A stretch of DNA of 37,081 nt, taken from contig CAAEIL010000311.1 in assembly GCA_900755985.1 (NCBI GenBank), forward strand, positions 1-37,081, in the 5' to 3' direction. Below are positions 35,215-37,081 of the stretch, piece after piece. Origin of the DNA: Bacteroidales bacterium (lineage in GTDB: Bacteria; Bacteroidota; Bacteroidia; Bacteroidales; Muribaculaceae). Position numbers and translations under genes: made by a program. Every line of letters begins with the position of its first letter. Within the stretch, counting starts at the first letter, position 1. The notes beneath the pieces are model-generated. The model searched no databases. It had not been told where the DNA came from and saw nothing but the letters and a program-made list of their open reading frames with translations.

Positions 35215-35883
35215 ATGAAAATTCCTTGGGCTAAAAAATACACTCTCGACGATTTGAATTATGCTTTCAAAGACCAAAAATCTTTACGCGAGTCGGTTAA
35301 AATTTTGATTGTCGATGACCAACCTCTGTCTTTTATAGATTCGCTAAGGTCCTTCGGGTATAATGTAACCAAGAAAGACAAATGGGATAATTTTCTTGAT
35401 GCAGAGCCTTATGATGTTATTGTCAGCGATATTAAAGGCGTGGCAGACAAATTCGGTACTGTAAGGGGCGAGGGCGCTTTTATTCTCCACCATATACAGC
35501 GCGATTACCCTTCAAAGGGATGTTTGGTTTATACATCTGCCGCTTTGAGTTCGGAATACATTGCGATGTGCCATGGCTTAAAACTAATTGAAAAAAATGA
35601 CGATGTAAATGATTGGATTAATAGCCTTGACGAGGTCATTGCCGAAATTAAAGACCCGAAAAGAATTTGGTATAAAATAGAGCGTATTCTTGAGGGCTAT
35701 TCAAACCTTTCAAGAGCTTACATCAGACAGGTCGAAAACAACTATGTCAAAGCCTTGGTCAAAAAGAATGGCAACATGGATATATTTGGAGAGACCACAA
35801 TTATAAACAAGTTTGACCTCAATATCCTAACACATTTGGCAGAAGCTGCTTCGAAGATTCTCCCTATTTTGTCGATACAATGA
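35215..35883 (+). CDS. Stand-alone receiver-domain protein with unknown C-terminal region
   Basis: Encodes 222 residues. After a 27-residue lead, a response-regulator receiver fold is visible: acidic pair Asp34-Asp35 in ILIVDDQPL, the phosphoacceptor Asp72 in VIVSDIKGV, Thr107/Ser108 in VYTSAAL and Lys127 in LIEKNDD. So phosphorylation chemistry looks intact. The remaining about 85 residues (from about 138) are helical and resemble no DNA-binding output domain I know. It starts 117 nt after the EptA-like gene with no Bacteroidetes promoter visible, and its stop is 4 nt from the kinase-like gene. AT-rich composition sets the pair apart from the GC-rich flanks, pointing to acquisition as a unit. 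Output and targets are unknown. Confidence 0.78.
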   Translation: MKIPWAKKYTLDDLNYAFKDQKSLRESVKILIVDDQPLSFIDSLRSFGYNVTKKDKWDNFLDAEPYDVIVSDIKGVADKFGTVRGEGAFILHHIQRDYPSKGCLVYTSAALSSEYIAMCHGLKLIEKNDDVNDWINSLDEVIAEIKDPKRIWYKIERILEGYSNLSRAYIRQVENNYVKALVKKNGNMDIFGETTIINKFDLNILTHLAEAASKILPILSIQ

Positions 35884-35887
35884 AGTA

Positions 35888-36766
35888 ATGACTATGTCCG
35901 GTTCAAATAAACGTTTCACCCCAATACAAAAGGCCGTCAATCGCTGGAAAGTCGACAATGGCTATGAACGGAGACTTCAGGATTTTAAGATTCGCGAACA
36001 AAAAATTATTGAGAAAGAACAAAAGATTCAAAATCTGTTCAACTTAGTCGAAGATTTTGCTCATGAAATCAATGAGTACAATCGTCGAATACGCAATTTT
36101 TCTTCAACTCTGAAGGATGACCTCTTAATTCATACCATTAACAAACAGACTGTAAAATATATAAAGGGTATTGAATCCTTAACCGACCTCAGTTCTAACC
36201 GAGTCAAACTGTTTCAATACCAGATTGATGAAAACGCTATTGACATGTATGATATACAGTCGATTGACCTGTATAAAATCATGGAGAAACTTTATAAAAG
36301 TATCAATGACTCATCGCCTAACAACGAATGGCGACCTGTCGAGATTCGCGGAAAACTATCCGGGCTTGTCAGATCAAAAAAAGTACTTTTCATCGGCTTA
36401 TACATACTGTTGGACAATGCTTTGAAATATACATCGCGTGATAAAAAAATCTATGTGGATTTCAAAGAAACTCAAAAAGAGATAAAACTAAGTGTTGAGA
36501 ATTGGGGCCCCGTTATAGATAAGGAAGAACAAAGTCGAATTTTCGAAAGAGGTTTTCGAGGTAAGAATGCTAAAAATATGCGGCCAAATCATGGTTCAGG
36601 AATTGGTCTCCACACCGCATCTGAAATTTTCGAAGTATGCGGGGTTGAAGTAAAGACCATATTCGGTCAGAACACTATCAGATATAACAATCTCCCCTAT
36701 TCTCAGTTTATCATAGAGCTAACGTTCAAAAACCTGGTCAAAAGACCAAACTTTATCAAATTATAA
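35888..36766 (+). CDS. Soluble histidine-kinase-like protein (HATPase_c), no sensor or membrane domain
   Basis: Encodes 292 residues and no transmembrane segment. A charged coiled-coil stretch (about 25-55, REQKIIEKEQKIQNL) leads to an H-box-like FAHEINEYNRRIRN with His59. The GHKL ATPase core (about 125-285) has an N-box LLDNALKYTSRDK (Asn177), NWGPVIDKEEQSRIFERGFRG with Asn in place of the usual Asp, and the G2 box HGSGIGLHTASEI. This looks like a cytosolic autokinase for the adjacent receiver protein. Input may come through the coiled coil or the region 80-125. ATG at 35888 or 35894 could start it. Its position inside a polysaccharide locus suggests a local control or protective module, but no function is shown. 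Confidence 0.8.
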   Translation: MTMSGSNKRFTPIQKAVNRWKVDNGYERRLQDFKIREQKIIEKEQKIQNLFNLVEDFAHEINEYNRRIRNFSSTLKDDLLIHTINKQTVKYIKGIESLTDLSSNRVKLFQYQIDENAIDMYDIQSIDLYKIMEKLYKSINDSSPNNEWRPVEIRGKLSGLVRSKKVLFIGLYILLDNALKYTSRDKKIYVDFKETQKEIKLSVENWGPVIDKEEQSRIFERGFRGKNAKNMRPNHGSGIGLHTASEIFEVCGVEVKTIFGQNTIRYNNLPYSQFIIELTFKNLVKRPNFIKL

Positions 36767-36802
36767 AACAAATAATTATCAATTACTTTATTTATAAAAA
36801 TA

Positions 36803-37081
36803 ATGACCATGCGCAGGAAGACGATAGTGCGGGCGGTGACGGTGGGGCAGTCGCTGGGGTTTCACTGGTGGGTGGGACCGGCGGTGCGGCAGTGGGGCTT
36901 TGAAGCCGTGTCAGTATCGGCGCCGGGAGGTGAGGCTGAAAAGCTTGCCGAAGAGAAAGGCTTTAACCGCGTGGTAACTATTCCTATGGAACGTCATATT
37001 GCACCGCTCAGGGACCTGCGCGCGCTGTGGCAGCTGTGGCGGCTGTTCCGCCGCGAGCGTCCCGCGATGGTACACTCGATG
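36803..37081 (+). CDS. Glycosyltransferase family 4, N-terminal part, cut by window end
   Basis: From ATG 36803 the frame is open to the last base (93 codons): MTMRRKTIVRAVTVGQSLGF, VGPAVRQWGFEAVSVSAPGG, then MERHIAPLRDLRALWQLWRL and RPAMVHSM. This is the N-terminal acceptor domain of a GT4 subgroup in which the next residues are usually TPKAGLL. GC-rich, like the genes at 25.5-33.4 kb and unlike the two-gene module just before it. The start region is duplicated as a stub at about 35103-35154. A second ATG two codons in is equally possible. Confidence 0.8.
   Translation, partial: MTMRRKTIVRAVTVGQSLGFHWWVGPAVRQWGFEAVSVSAPGGEAEKLAEEKGFNRVVTIPMERHIAPLRDLRALWQLWRLFRRERPAMVHSM

Noticed and set aside
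1..37081. tRNA, rRNA, CRISPR array, insertion sequence or integrase
   Set aside because: No cloverleaf-like segments, spaced repeats, transposase motifs or recombinase motifs were seen on either strand.

Overview
The window looks like a chromosomal segment of a Bacteroidales bacterium, most likely Muribaculaceae or a close relative. The evidence is TAnnTTTG-type (-7) promoters, genes without Shine-Dalgarno sites, a DUF4923 protein, a UpxY-type antiterminator heading a polysaccharide locus, a truncated MenE, and an intact menaquinone operon. The family-level placement is inference. The window has two halves: a housekeeping part (about 1-17.1 kb) and a surface-polysaccharide locus (about 17.6 kb to the right edge, where it continues).

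Housekeeping half. A CapD/WbpM-type NDP-sugar dehydratase/epimerase is cut by the left edge and is followed by a small secreted DUF4923 protein. Next come menD-menB-menC-menE, tightly packed with 1-4 base overlaps at the last two junctions. Converging on them are transketolase and an MFS transporter on the minus strand. An AI-2E-family permease (plus strand) converges with a minus-strand pair: a membrane-anchored coiled-coil protein and a CPA2-type cation:proton antiporter with two RCK_C domains. The lytic transglycosylase mltG (plus) ends this half, followed by a possible 91-residue ORF on the opposite strand.

Polysaccharide half. A hairpin terminator fused to a near-consensus promoter opens the locus. 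A leader of about 145 nt with competing hairpins precedes upxY, then a Wzx flippase. From about codon 20 of wzx the DNA turns clearly AT-rich. This AT-rich cassette (about 18.5-25.5 kb) holds a pyruvyltransferase-family protein, a decayed gene region with a DRE-TIM-aldolase-like start, a PP-loop ATP-pyrophosphatase-like enzyme with a cysteine cluster, a GT2, a stand-alone GINT1-N-like beta-propeller protein and a broken ATP-grasp gene. From 25.5 kb the DNA is GC-richer: GT4, EpsG-like polymerase, acyltransferase, GT32, GT2, serine-acetyltransferase-like LbH enzyme, DUF6625 protein, GT4 and an EptA-like phosphoethanolamine transferase. Together these can assemble, modify (pyruvyl, acyl/acetyl, phosphoethanolamine), flip and polymerise a repeat unit.

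Near the right edge, two AT-rich genes for a stand-alone receiver protein and a soluble histidine-kinase-like ATPase sit between the EptA-like gene and the next GT4. The start of that GT4 appears twice, once intact (36803 onward) and once as a decayed stub (about 35103-35154). The duplication brackets the two-gene module and suggests it was inserted. This module, two overlapping perfect palindromes inside a GT4 gene (32631-32699), a C9 tract in the DUF6625 gene and the upxY leader are the points most worth following up.
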